Assembly: GCA_030411725.1 (NCBI GenBank)
Contig: MU839843.1
Coordinates: 124,001 to 188,000 of the forward strand
From: Echria macrotheca
Lineage: Eukaryota; Ascomycota; Sordariomycetes; Sordariales; Schizotheciaceae
DNA: 64,000 nucleotides
Reading direction: 5' to 3'
This document shows, one piece after another, positions 30,877 to 42,010 of this stretch (within the stretch, counting starts at the first letter, position 1; the number at the start of each line of letters is the position of its first letter). The notes beneath the pieces were generated by a model that saw only the letters and a program-made list of their open reading frames with translations, made no database searches and was not told where the DNA came from. Both the position numbers and the translations under genes were made by a program.

Positions 30877-32801
30877 GGCTAGCGGCCACGATGGGGGGGG
30901 AGTTCGCCGACAGGAAATAGTTCCTCAACACACACACACATACATCAGCCGACAATGCGTCCCTCTTGTTGGTCCGTAAAAAAACGAGAGTAAGTCGAAC
31001 AACACCAGCCAAAGAAAGGTGTGCTGCCCAGCATTAGAAACACCGGACACCAACAAGGGACGCCGGAGCCCCCCCATGATAATAAGAGAAACCGCCAGGC
31101 GGCTTCTACGCAACAAAGATTGCCGCCCCGCGGTGGCTTCCTGTTGCTGCCCGCAGCGAGCTGGTCTCCTGCCAGCCCACGACCGAGACATGACAACTGC
31201 AGCCTCCCTGTTTCTCAAGAAACCCATTTGGCCTGGCGTGGGGCCTTGGGACGGCGCGATTGTGGTGATGAGCACGCCCGCGAGCGTCGTCATGGGCCCG
31301 TGTGGCCCTGATAAACCGGGGCCCGGGGGCGTGTGTATGTTAGTGTCTGTGTTGTCAGCCCTTGGTCTTTCCTGCTAAGATACTGGCCATAATGTCCCTA
31401 CTCGGAGTAAACAAATGTCTCCCATCGCCGCCTAACTCGCCGCCCCGGGCGAGGGATTCGTAGACGAGAGACACAAAAAGTGGGCTTCCAGCAGGGACGC
31501 AGATCCAGCGCGCAGATACAAGGAGAAGAGCACGCAGAACGAGGTGCATGGTTACAGCACGAACTGGGCAGATCGTCGGCGAATGGCGCTTGGCGAATTT
31601 GCCGGTGAGCAGCAGAGACGTCGTGTCGTTGGCCAGCCAAATGCGGCTCTCGGGCATGCACCGGCAGGGGCCACGCAATTCCTTGAATGCGTCCGTCCCA
31701 TGCCTCTGGACAGCGCTGGATGGACACTGCTCGTCGGGAACCCAGCGTGGGGTGTTCCGTCGATCTAATGAGATGGCTTTTTGATCTGACGGTCTGAACT
31801 CCGACCTTGGCCCAAGGGGCCAGCTCCTGCGTCAGACCCAACGAGAGAGATAACCATTAGCCAGGGGCACGGCGGCCGGGATGACGCTGATCGGATCCCG
31901 ATCCGCCTACACTAATCACTAGTCTTGGCCGTTGTCGGACCGGAAGATCGAAGATAGGCCTTCTTTTTTTTTTAGTCGCTTCCACAGTTATCGCGATGGA
32001 CAAGGGCAGCCCTGGACGTTGTTTTTTTCTTTTTGCCATTGTAGATTGTGCGCGTCCCTGCCGCCGCCCGCCGCCCACTTCTTTTTTGGCTTTGGCATGT
32101 CGGGACCGCAGATTTTGTACGTCCGAGACAGGCGCGCAGATTCCAGGACTCCTATTGGCATCGGTACCCGAACCCCCGGCCGGCGCAAAGCAGGTCGGCG
32201 CTGAAACAGCAACAAGCGACTTCCTTTTCCCAGCCACAGGCGGCGGCCCCCGATAACACGCCCCTCCCCTTTTTGGCCTCGGGCCATTGACTTGGCACCA
32301 CTCAACGGCCTGACAAGTGCCGACCCGGACGCCCCCCCCCCTTGACGGGCGTACGCCCAGCCCGGTCCGGCAGCCCACCGACCAACACACACACACGCCA
32401 TCAAAACCTTGCGGTGGCCGAATGTCGAGATTGTGGAGATACGCAGATAGGGAAGAAAAATCAAACAGAATGTGGAATGGTGGAAATTTACAAGGCTTGG
32501 CCGGGCGCCTGAACAATGCGCACACTCCCGCACCCGCCCCGTCCCTCCCGTCTGTCGCCGCCGCTCGTTTCCTCTTGTTTCGACTTTCACCTTCCATCAC
32601 CGCCATCACAGAGAAACCGCTCCTCCTCCTCGTCCTCTCCTTGTTTGTTGACGACGTCGAGATCTTCACCTCCCCCCCCTCCCTTCCCCTTCCTTCCCCT
32701 GACGAAACCCGCCTTCGGAACGTCCCGTCCCGGCTCACGGCAACACGGTTACACACACGCTCGTTTTTCTGGTTGTTGTTTATTATTAATAAAGTTCCAT
32801 C
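30877..32801. other. 1.9-kb intergenic region with pyrimidine-rich leader of the GH12-like gene
   Basis: Divergent promoter space between the GT2 gene and the GH12-like gene. A CA microsatellite lies at ~30929-30943. From ~32520 to 32760 the plus strand is strongly C/T-rich (runs of CCTCC, CCCCCCC), as in long fungal 5' UTRs. A 299-codon frame on the minus strand (31857-32756) is low-complexity and looks like the complement of this leader; I do not call it. Confidence 0.45.
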
Positions 32802-34111
32802 ATGCCAATGATCGGGAGGAGGATCGAGATGGAGTGGTTCGCACGCTGCCGGGCTGTCGTCGCCCTAGCTGCATATGCCAGCACATTCCTCGTACCCGGA
32901 GTGGTTGCCGACACCATCAATCCTGTCTGCGGTCTTGACTGCTGGGTCCCACCGGACCTGGGCGTGTCCAACAACGGCACCTGTGCGTAACATCCCCATT
33001 CCCCCCCGCCCTTCCTGTCGTGCACGCGCGCTTGTTGGTCAGAAACACCCTTTTTGACCGCATGTGTGCTGCGCTGTGTCTGTCTGTCGTGTGTGTCTGG
33101 TTTGTTTTTGTTGGTGCAGAGAGCCTAAACATCATGTCGTCGTTGGCGGGTTTGTAGTCTGCGCGAACGCATGGAACGATGACGGGAAGGGATTCCAATG
33201 TCTCCAGGTCGGTGGTTGCCCTTTTTATTCTCTTCATCCCCCCCCCTCCGAATTCTCTCTCTTGTCTCCTCCCCCACCGTCGTCTCTCGGATCTTTTCCG
33301 GAGAACATCGTCTAATGCGGAGCGACGACAGGTCGGGGATGACGAACACTCGTTCGTCGCGACGTCGCACTGGGAGGATGTGCCCATGAACACGCACTCG
33401 TACCCGCACGTCAAGTTCGGGTCGGAGCTGTTCCCCTACGAGCTCAAGAACATCACGTCGCTCAACTTCACGGCCGACTGGGCCCTCAGCCCGACCAACA
33501 AGTCGGCCGTCGGCGTCGACGCCCAGGGGCTGAATGATGTGCACTGCGTCGCCAATGTCGCCCTCGACATCTGGGCCGACATGGACCCGGCCCTGGCCGG
33601 CAACGAGACCCACGCCGGCATCGAGATCATGATCTGGCTCGGCGTGTTCGGACCCGCCTGGCCGCTCGGGTGGGACAAGAAGACGACACGCTTCCGACAG
33701 ACCGTCGGCGGATATACCTTGTACGTTTTCCGTTTCTTTTTGTTTGATTAATGAGCACCCCTCTGATTTCTCCCCAGCACTCTGTACTCTGGCACCGGCC
33801 CCAAGGGCCAGGACGTCTTCACCTGGGTGCCTGACACGAACTACACCGTCATCGCCCACGACTTTGCCCCGCTGGTCCAGCACCTGTGGAAGACGGGTCT
33901 TGTTGACGGCTCCGCCTCGGTCGGCATCATTGCCTTTGGATCTGAAATGTTCTTCTCTACGGAACCTGTCACTTTCCAGGCCAAGTCGCTGGCCATGGAC
34001 GTCGAAGACGGTCGGCCGAAGCCGTCTGCCGCGTCCTCATGGAAACCGTTGGGCAGGTTGGGCTGGCTCGGTTGTGTGGTTGTGCCATTGGTGGTGTCGA
34101 TGTTATTTTAG
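32802..34111 (+). CDS. GH12-like secreted protein with probable GPI anchor, 4 exons
   Basis: Exons 32802-32986, 33120-33207, 33332-33720 and 33778-34111 give 331 residues; phases force the donor GTAACA for exon 1 and GTCGGT for exon 2. A signal peptide occupies ~1-36. The beta-jelly-roll domain shows the two GH12 glutamates: EIMIWLG (E189, nucleophile region) and AFGSEMFFS (E277, acid/base region), with HSYPHVKFG and TLYSGTGPKG as further GH12-type stretches. GH12 enzymes hydrolyse beta-1,4-glucans or xyloglucan. The C-terminus is unusual: a Ser-rich linker (SAASS) then a hydrophobic tail LGWLGCVVVPLVVSMLF with no following residues, a typical GPI-attachment signal. So it is probably wall- or membrane-bound. 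Confidence 0.78.
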
Positions 34112-35198
34112 GCGTGGTGTCTGGTTAAACATGGGGATATGGAGTGGCGAGCGAGGCCTAATACAGGAGGCTAATGATATCCGTAATAAACCGTTTTTAC
34201 GCTAATAATAAAGTTTTGTTTGCACCCACCATTTCTTCTTAGACCTCGATCAGGCTAGGTGCTATCTGTGCAGGGAACGCGTGTGAGCTACGTAACCAGG
34301 GTAGATACCCAGTGTACACCGTATGCCCTGTGCTTCACCTTGAGTGCTTTGATGGTGCGGTACCTATTTGTGCTCGAATTCAATTGGAACTTTGAAAAGA
34401 TACCGAACGGAGACGACTGTGTGGCGAATAGATGCGTCAACGAACGTCAAGCAATGGCTGGGGCATATCGTACGCCAATTCTCAGCCTTGGGTTCACGTC
34501 GTAGGAGGGCCGCGCGGTTGTTTATATATAGGGTGATGCCGCCTGGCACCTGTACGTAAGTTATTGTCGGCTTGCAGGACGTCGACTATTTTTGCCGGCG
34601 TTGTTTTAGTGCCTGTCGTGTAGAAGCGGTCAAATAGTCAGCGGTGCGGCGACATCAATCTAACAAGGTAGCACTTTGACACTGACATCACCTCTGTACC
34701 CTTGACGGGTGTGTATTATACTGACGGAGCACGCAAACGTGTACCTAAGGTATTATGTAGGTAAGTAGTCACTGACAGTTGAAATGCTATCATCTCCCCC
34801 ATAGCTTATTTCAACCTGAATATGGAAATACCACGCACCGGTGTCCCTCGATGCTTCTCGCCAGTGACCATTTCATCTCCATGAATAGATCGTGATCGGA
34901 AACGAAAGGCAAAGAGAAGAAGAGAAAATGATTGAATGGTGGTTTGGGGAGAGAGGGGGACGTCACGTGTTGTATGACCCGTTGGACACGGATAACATTG
35001 AACTCGTGCATGAGGAGGGTGTCTGCATCTACCAATCAATGGATGTGGTCCGGAGCCTGGTGGTGGTTTGGCAATCCCGTGCCCGACGACCATCTTAGGC
35101 AGCAACGACGTCCAGTCAACTTTTCATGAGTAAAGCTTCACATCCAGCAACCTCACCGCCCCAGCATCTGCAGCCCCAGTCGTTCCCCCGTCGCAAAG
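34112..35198. other. intergenic
   Basis: About 1.1 kb before the HET gene. Contains several ACCTA/TAGGT words near 34741-34770. No coding region recognised. Confidence 0.4.
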
Positions 35199-37049
35199 AT
35201 GTGGCTCATCAACACTGAAGCCCTGACACTCAAATTCTTCCCTAACCCGCCCGACCGATATGCGATTCTCTCGCACGTCTGGACCGACGAGGAGTGTTCT
35301 TTCGAGGAGTTCCAGGCACTCGACGGGACGAAATCCGCGGCCACCACCAGCAAGAAGGGTTACAAAAAGATCGAAGCATGTTGCAAGCTCGCCTCGTCGC
35401 AGGGATTCACCTGGGTCTGGATCGACACTTGCTGTATCGACAAGAAAAGCAGCGCCGAGCTCTCGGAGAGCATTAATTCCATGTTTGCCTGGTATAAGGC
35501 TTCGACCGTTTGTTTCGCATACCTCGAGGACGTTGAGTCCACCTCGAGTACATGCATTCCACCAGAACGCTGGTGGTGGATGGCCGATACCCATTCGGAT
35601 GGTTTAGAATACCGCGCCAGTAGATGGTACACTCGGGGGTGGACCCTGCAGGAGCTACTCGCGCCGACGAACGTCGACTTTTACAACCGTTCTTGGACGA
35701 AAATCGGCAGCAAATGGCGTTTACGACAAGAAATATCGGCCATCACCGGCATTGGGGAAGAGCATCTCGCCTACTTTAATCGAGGACGCTCGAGCATTGC
35801 ACAGAAGATGTCGTGGGCGTCACGGCGACGGACAACACGAGTCGAGGACGAAGCATACAGTCTTCTCGGCATTTTCGGCGTTTTTATGCCTCTACTATAT
35901 GGTGAGGGGCGTAACGCCTTTCGCAGGCTACAAGAGGAGCTCATCAGAACATCGAATGACCAGACGATATTTGCATGGTCAGGCTATGTGCCATCCGACT
36001 TTTGCGGTATGATAGCACTAACGACATCCTGCTTTCGGCACTCTGGCTCGATCGTCAGCTGCTCTTGGCCGGTCACTCTGCCACCTACTGTTACGCCATC
36101 ATCCCCTCCCGATGTAGCTGAGCACCCTCCAAGGGTGTCCAGCGGTGCCTATTCCATGACCAACGCGGGTTTGGTGATTGAGTTGCCAATGTTACATGTA
36201 CCCATTTCCGATACAAGTTTTTTTGAACAGCGGGTTGACGTTAGTTCAAATCCTTCCTACTTCTGTCTCCTCAATTGCCGCGACAATTCCTCCCCTGGTC
36301 GCAGAGCTGTTGGAGTTGTTCTTCAACATGTTCCCGGTTCAAAACTCGAAAACGCAATGAAGAGGGTTCTTCATACAAACACCGTGTCCATGGATATGCA
36401 CTCCGGTGGCCTATTTAAAGGAGACGTCTATGGGCAGGACAACAAAGATCTGGCCTACTATGGGAACTTTCTATCAACTCGCGCTGTAATATTTCCTGAC
36501 AGACTACGGCTACCAGTTATGAGCGGTGGCTCAGGCAGTTCCCAGCTTCGCGCACCTTATCGCGCTCGCATTTGTCTTGCTTCCCACTTCACATCTCACC
36601 CTACGCATCATGATCTCGGAGTGGACGACAATGCCAGCGGCACCGACGGAACCGGAAGTCCTACTATACTCGAGATAACGGATGATGGATGGTATTTCCT
36701 TGAACTGGACTTGCTAGATCGTCCTGCGAAGCTAATACTCTCTTTCGACACCAACATCATCACAATCACTTTTTCTCGTGAAGAATGGTTCAGTGGGCGC
36801 TCAACGATATGCGCACGCGTTAGCGTTGGGAACGTCATATCTCCTTCCGAGGAAGTCTCCACGGCCGAAGGGGTGTTCTCAGATGTGGAAAGTTCCTCAG
36901 TATATCGCAGGCAGCTTGCCAATGAAGGCGTGTGGTTTGAACACAGGCTTTGCAATCGCACATCCCTAGTAGCCAACGTATTCAAGTTACCTAGCACGGT
37001 GGAAACCATCACTGAGGGCTTGTACTTCGAGGTCAAGGAGGACAAGTAA
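35199..37049 (+). CDS. HET-domain protein 1, 616 aa
   Basis: Single exon. The N-terminal HET (heterokaryon incompatibility) domain starts MWLINTEALTLKFF and contains YAILSHVWTDEECSFEEF (21-38), WVWIDTCCIDKKSSAELSESINSMFAWY (~83-109), RWYTRGWTLQELLAP (~142-156) and RTTRVEDEAYSLLGIFGVFMPLLYGEG (~210-236). This is the same subtype as the N-terminus of the Podospora HET-D/HET-E proteins, but here no NACHT or WD40 follows; the C-terminal 370 residues have no domain I know. HET domains act as cell-death effectors when triggered during non-self recognition. It shares the subtype with HET protein 2 at 42-44 kb. Confidence 0.88.
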   Translation: MWLINTEALTLKFFPNPPDRYAILSHVWTDEECSFEEFQALDGTKSAATTSKKGYKKIEACCKLASSQGFTWVWIDTCCIDKKSSAELSESINSMFAWYKASTVCFAYLEDVESTSSTCIPPERWWWMADTHSDGLEYRASRWYTRGWTLQELLAPTNVDFYNRSWTKIGSKWRLRQEISAITGIGEEHLAYFNRGRSSIAQKMSWASRRRTTRVEDEAYSLLGIFGVFMPLLYGEGRNAFRRLQEELIRTSNDQTIFAWSGYVPSDFCGMIALTTSCFRHSGSIVSCSWPVTLPPTVTPSSPPDVAEHPPRVSSGAYSMTNAGLVIELPMLHVPISDTSFFEQRVDVSSNPSYFCLLNCRDNSSPGRRAVGVVLQHVPGSKLENAMKRVLHTNTVSMDMHSGGLFKGDVYGQDNKDLAYYGNFLSTRAVIFPDRLRLPVMSGGSGSSQLRAPYRARICLASHFTSHPTHHDLGVDDNASGTDGTGSPTILEITDDGWYFLELDLLDRPAKLILSFDTNIITITFSREEWFSGRSTICARVSVGNVISPSEEVSTAEGVFSDVESSSVYRRQLANEGVWFEHRLCNRTSLVANVFKLPSTVETITEGLYFEVKEDK

Positions 37050-37306
37050 TAGCACCGAGCCCAAGCACACCCATCCACTTCTATCTCGCTATTCTCGATG
37101 AATTTGTATACCGTAAAGGGCCAGGATGAATGGGGGGGTGGATTTCTTGGAAAATATCGTGTCCTCATTCACTTAATTTCCTTATCTCTTTTGTTTGTTT
37201 AGGTACCTATAGGTAGTTAATGACAATTAGGTTGCCAATCTCCTCTCAGGCAACGCATTCGTGGGATGTATAGACAAAATCAAGATCTCATCAAGATAGC
37301 AGGCTC

Positions 37307-40300
37307 TCACCCACACGCCGTATCGGGATCCCTAACATCAACACCATACCTTTTCGTCTCCTCCTCCGGTCCCCACCACCCCAGAACCACCCTCTCCCCC
37401 TCCAAAACCCCGGGCCCCTCTCTTCCAACTTTCTCAACCAACCCACTCCCCGCCAACAACGCCATCCTCCCCGCAACCGACCCCGGATCAAGCGGCAACA
37501 CCTCCCCCCTCTTAACTCCGGCCCCCTCCCGTCCCAGAATAAACCACGAGGCACCCGCAAACACAACCAGCGCAGCAAGCAGCCCCTCCAACAACCGCGT
37601 CGAAAGCTCATTCTGCACAAGCCGTGCTCTCCCAGCCGGAAGCTGCGCTCTGATCGTCCCCGTGATCGGTCCCGGATTCGGCCGACCTTCGACCGCCGGT
37701 TCCGGCGACGCCCGATACGAGAAATGCATCGTCAGCGCGGTGAGCTCCTGATGAACAGCCGTGATGCGGTCGAGCATCTGCGGGAGAGCATCCCGCGGGG
37801 TGAGCGCGGCCATTTGTGCGCTGCTGCTTCGTCCTATATATCTCACGCGTCAGTTACCTCCCGGTCCATGACAATGTCGAGCGTAAGTGAATGGTAGGCT
37901 GTAACAAGGAAAGGGATGTGTCTTTCTTGCGCACACCTCGGGCAAGACATCCAGAAACAGGAAGGATAGAAAAACATACCCCTAGCCAAAGTCATGAAAA
38001 AATCATCCAAATTCGCATCCCGCCCCGACAACGCCCTCAACCCAGCCCCATTAACCGAATTCAGCGTGCGATTCGCAAAGCTCCACGGCCTGACCTCTTC
38101 CATCCCCCCCACCACCCTCGGCGCAGCAGCAGCCGTCTCATCGACCGTAAAGTTCGGAAAATGAAACGTCCCCTCGACCACCACAGCCTCGGTATACGGC
38201 GCACATCTTATCGTCGTCAAATTCGTCGTCACCGTCCCCTCGCGGAACCCATACATGAAGAAATCATACCTCGTCCCGTCGAGACACAGGGGCGTGGTAA
38301 AGTTGAGCTTGTCGTAGTCGCCGTTCGAACTATTAAACAGTTCTCCCTCTGATGGCGAAAAATTCCAGTACGGAATCGCCCGGAACCCGACGTACCCCTC
38401 GCGATCGGAGTCCGGACTGCCGAGGAGGAGTTTTGCGCCCAGGACGGGAACGCCGCCGGGCCCGTTGAGACAGCCTGCTGGGGGGTCGACCTGCGCATAT
38501 GGGCCTGCGACGTCCTTGTCGTCGAAGAGGGGGCGGAAGTCGTGCAGGCTGCAGTTGGGCTGGACGCGCACGGCCGGGAGGCGCGCGAGGAGTTTGGACG
38601 GGGACGAGGGGGAGTGGTAGGCGGCCGCGGCGGCCGGGTCGGGCAGGGCGAAGGCGAATTCGGCGTAGACGCCGGCGGGGAGGGAGAGGTTGTTGAACTC
38701 GAAGGCGCTGGGGAGGATGTCTATCTCTGCGAAGCCGCCCCAGAGGTCGCTCTCTGTGCCGGTGAGCTCGGTGCGGAGGTCGAACCAGGAGGTCGGATCG
38801 AGGGAGATGGCGCCTGCGGTTATGGTGGTCGACGGGGTGTAGAGGCCGCTGGCGGCGATGGTGAGGACGCCGCCGAGGATGGAGGTCATGATCACGGCGG
38901 AGAGGCCGAAGAAGCGGCGGCGGAGGGTTTGGATCAGCGCGACGAGGGCGAGGCTGGAGCGCGGCTCAAACTCGAGCGTGTCTTTGGTTCCTTTGCCTTG
39001 GGCGAGTTGGAGGAACGGATGCAGGGTTTGCGTGGCTCGGTCCATCGATACGTAGGCGAGGCCGATGCTGGCCATGCAGAGGGTCGGGAGGAAGAGCCAT
39101 GCGTAGCGGGTGTAGCCTACCGTCGAGACCTCGGTAATTCCGCCTTGTTTCTGGGATACCTGGTAGAGCGCTTCCAGGACGGCGATGGCAGCCAGCGTGG
39201 TGATGATGAGTACTGCGGCGTATGTTCGAGATGCAGCCATGGGAAGCCACCACTTGGGTTTCGTCTCAGGAGTATCTTCCTCGATGCCTGGTGTGTGGTC
39301 TTCTACATGAACTGCAGTTCCGCCATTGTGAGTCGAGTAAAACAACTTCCCCTTCAAAGCGGCCGCTACTCCCGCATCTGTTGGCTCCCTCCCGCGTATA
39401 GATAGCGTCTGTGACAACCAGTCGCTTCGGGCCAGGATGAGCGCCGTGTCCAACAGTGTCGGAGCCGACTCGTATCTGGGCCCCATATGGAGCGCACACA
39501 AGGCCAAAGCGACGAAGATCAAAACGGCCAGCAGAGATTCCATCACCCGGACGGTCACAGACGTGATGGTAAGTCGGCTGATGCTGAGCGTGACATTCCC
39601 CGGCACTGTCTCTTCCTTTGCGGCAGGCACGGCTTTCTGCGTCCGAACCGTCAGCGCCGCCAAGGCCCGGAAAGATTTTTGAAACGCCACCGACAACAGC
39701 GTTGCGTTAGCAAAATCCCGATAGTCCGGCCGAGGCGTAGTAAGATTCATCGTGCCGATCCAGCTGTTGGTCAATATGCTCGTCTTCAGCTTCATCCCCT
39801 CCCCAATGGCCAAGATGTCGTTGGTAAGAGATCCCGCGGCCGTGGCCATATCTGGAATCTCGATCTTCTCGATGACCTCGCCGGAAACGTCAAGGACGTT
39901 CTCACCGGGCGTCATGGTCACGCGCCGCCTGGTGACCGAATACTGGGGCAGGCACAACACGGCAGACGCCATGGACGTGTTCCCCTGCAGCGGGACCAGG
40001 ACGCTCGAAAAGATGCCAGCCGACTCCGGATATGGGTCGCCCACCGCCTTTCTGCACTCTGTACCGACAATGTTGGTACGGTTGAGAACGGGCTGTCTGA
40101 GACCGCGGCTCGACACCTCGCTGGTCAGATACGGCGTCTTGGTATCATTCTTGAAGAGCAGTCGTGGCACGAACATGTCGCTGAGCAGACAGTACCGCGA
40201 TAGCAGGTCGAGCTCGTTCTTGTCGGTGATGATGTCGGCGAGAGAAGTATTCCGTCCTGTCGACGAGTTGAACGTCCAGGAGAAAGAGGTGCAGGTCTGA

Positions 40301-41189
40301 TCCACGCTGAACACAGGGAGGTCCGCCGTGAAGGTTAGGTTCGATCCGTTAGTCAGCGTGCTGGGGGATGCCGAAAGGATCGCGTATTCGGGCGTCGTAC
40401 CCGCCGGATATTGAACCGTCCCTTCGCCCTGGACGAAGGCCCACAGTGCAACTCGGGGATCGGCCGGGTTGACCGGAGATTCGAAGCGACCACGACTGAG
40501 GTTGAACTGGTTGGTGAGAGAGAACTGCGTCTCGTAAGTGCTTCGCATCGGCTCGAGGTCGATGAGACCAGTCGAGACGATGATGAGAGCCTTGAGGAGA
40601 AGTCCGCCGAGGACGACAAGGGTGACGGCGAAATGGCCGGCAGATAGAGACCGGTAGAGCACAGTGACGCTCCATGGACTGACATAGTTGATGAGGAGGT
40701 TTCGCTTGGCGGGGAGAGCCCGCCGCTTCAGTTCCAACCACGGCGTCGCCTGGATGACCCGATATTCGACCTGTCCCCAGACTGCAGCTACCAAACTGAG
40801 AACTGTCCCCGTTAGCGTCTATAAGTCGATTATTGATCCCTCGACTTACCAAATGTCGGCCCGTATGTCCACAGGAAGTGCTTTCCCTCATCGGAGGACA
40901 CGAACCCCTGGTTTGCATCCGACACATACCTCAGGACCTCCAGAGCAGTCACAAAGAGGGCAAACAGCACCGCAAGTCCGATGAGAAAGTATGGACGCAG
41001 ATAGAGCGACCTGCGCAAAGCAGACGCTGTCGGATGGCCCACGCTTTCGACATGCACCTCAATCTGCTGGTCCTTCTCCTTGGTCTGCCATTTCGGCCCG
41101 GGCTGCTCCTTGAGAAGGAAGCTATCCTCGGTCAACACTCGCCTGGGCGACGACACCGAAGCTGGCGACGGCAGCGGATCGCTCATCAT
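37307..41189 (-). CDS. Large DUF3433 membrane protein, 3 exons, 1229 aa
   Basis: Exons 41189-40850, 40802-37980 and 37833-37307. A GACAG acceptor with a CGCTAAC branch site fixes the first junction. The protein has ~113 N-terminal residues with one membrane helix (YFLIGLAVLFALFVTALEVL), then a repeated organisation: a helix (VTLVVLGGLLLKALIIVSTGLIDL), an N-glycosylation-rich extracellular half with many NxS/T sites, a helix pair near the middle (VRVMESLLAVLIFVALALCAL; AAVLIITTLAAIAVLEALYQV) and a second similar half (FFGLSAVIMTSILGGVLTIAASG...). This double layout is the DUF3433 family, fungal-specific, function unknown. The last intron is in frame for most of its length; retention would replace the C-terminal ~175 residues by a short tail. 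Confidence 0.82.
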
Positions 41190-42010
41190 GGGCAGCCATG
41201 TCCGAATGCAGAGCAAAGAGAAGAGAAAAAAGAAACAGAAGAAAAAAAGAAGAAAAAGAGAAAGTCGCCACGGGTGGAGTGAGACGATGGTAGCCTGCAC
41301 CCAGCGATCGGCGGAGGATTCGTCTGAGAATGGATCCCCTTCCGCTGCCGAGAAATGGTACAACCGTGGCCCAGTCAATGCCCGACCGGTCAGCAGTCCT
41401 TTTGTGTCTAGGCGAGCGCTTATTCGACGATTCGGGGGCGATGCCGCGGCTGATACTACGGTGAAACGTCTGCTGGGCGGTACCCTACGGCCCCCAATCG
41501 AGTCAACCGGAGGATTTAAATAGCAGCGAGTTACAATGGATCTGCCGGGATGCCGTTATTAACTCCACTCCCACTAATACACGACCCGGATGATGATGAT
41601 TCGAGCCCGCTTCCCGCGGTTGCCAAGATGGACTAGAGTGCTGATGCCCGTGGGTGCCTTTGACTTCATTTCGCAGCTGCGACCTCGCCTGATCGGTCCC
41701 TCTTTTTCATTATCGGTTCCAGAGATGGAATACCATTTGAGTAACATCGCTTCGATGTGGTCCTTTTGATTTGTTGTTGTGATGAAAGAGCCCAATGCTC
41801 GTGGGGGTCACAAGCTTTGAAGTAGAGAGTGACGCCGTTCCACGGCGTATGCGGGAGCTTTCCAGGTTTCTACCTAGGTATGTATACCTATCATATGCTC
41901 TTGAGAGACGGTTTGGGGTCAATCCACTACGGACTACAAAAACAGGATTAAGTGACTTCATCTTCGCTGGAGAGTCTTGGGTACACTAGGACCTTTGACC
42001 TGGCTCGAAT
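41190..42010. other. intergenic
   Basis: Promoter of the DUF3433 gene and 3' flank of HET protein 2. A TACCTAGGTATGTATACCTA palindrome-like element lies at 41871-41890. No gene. Confidence 0.45.

Noticed and set aside
31857..32756. 299-codon minus-strand frame
   Set aside because: Low-complexity Arg/Gly-rich translation of the complement of a pyrimidine-rich leader; no domain, and the plus strand is the probable 5' UTR of the GH12-like gene.
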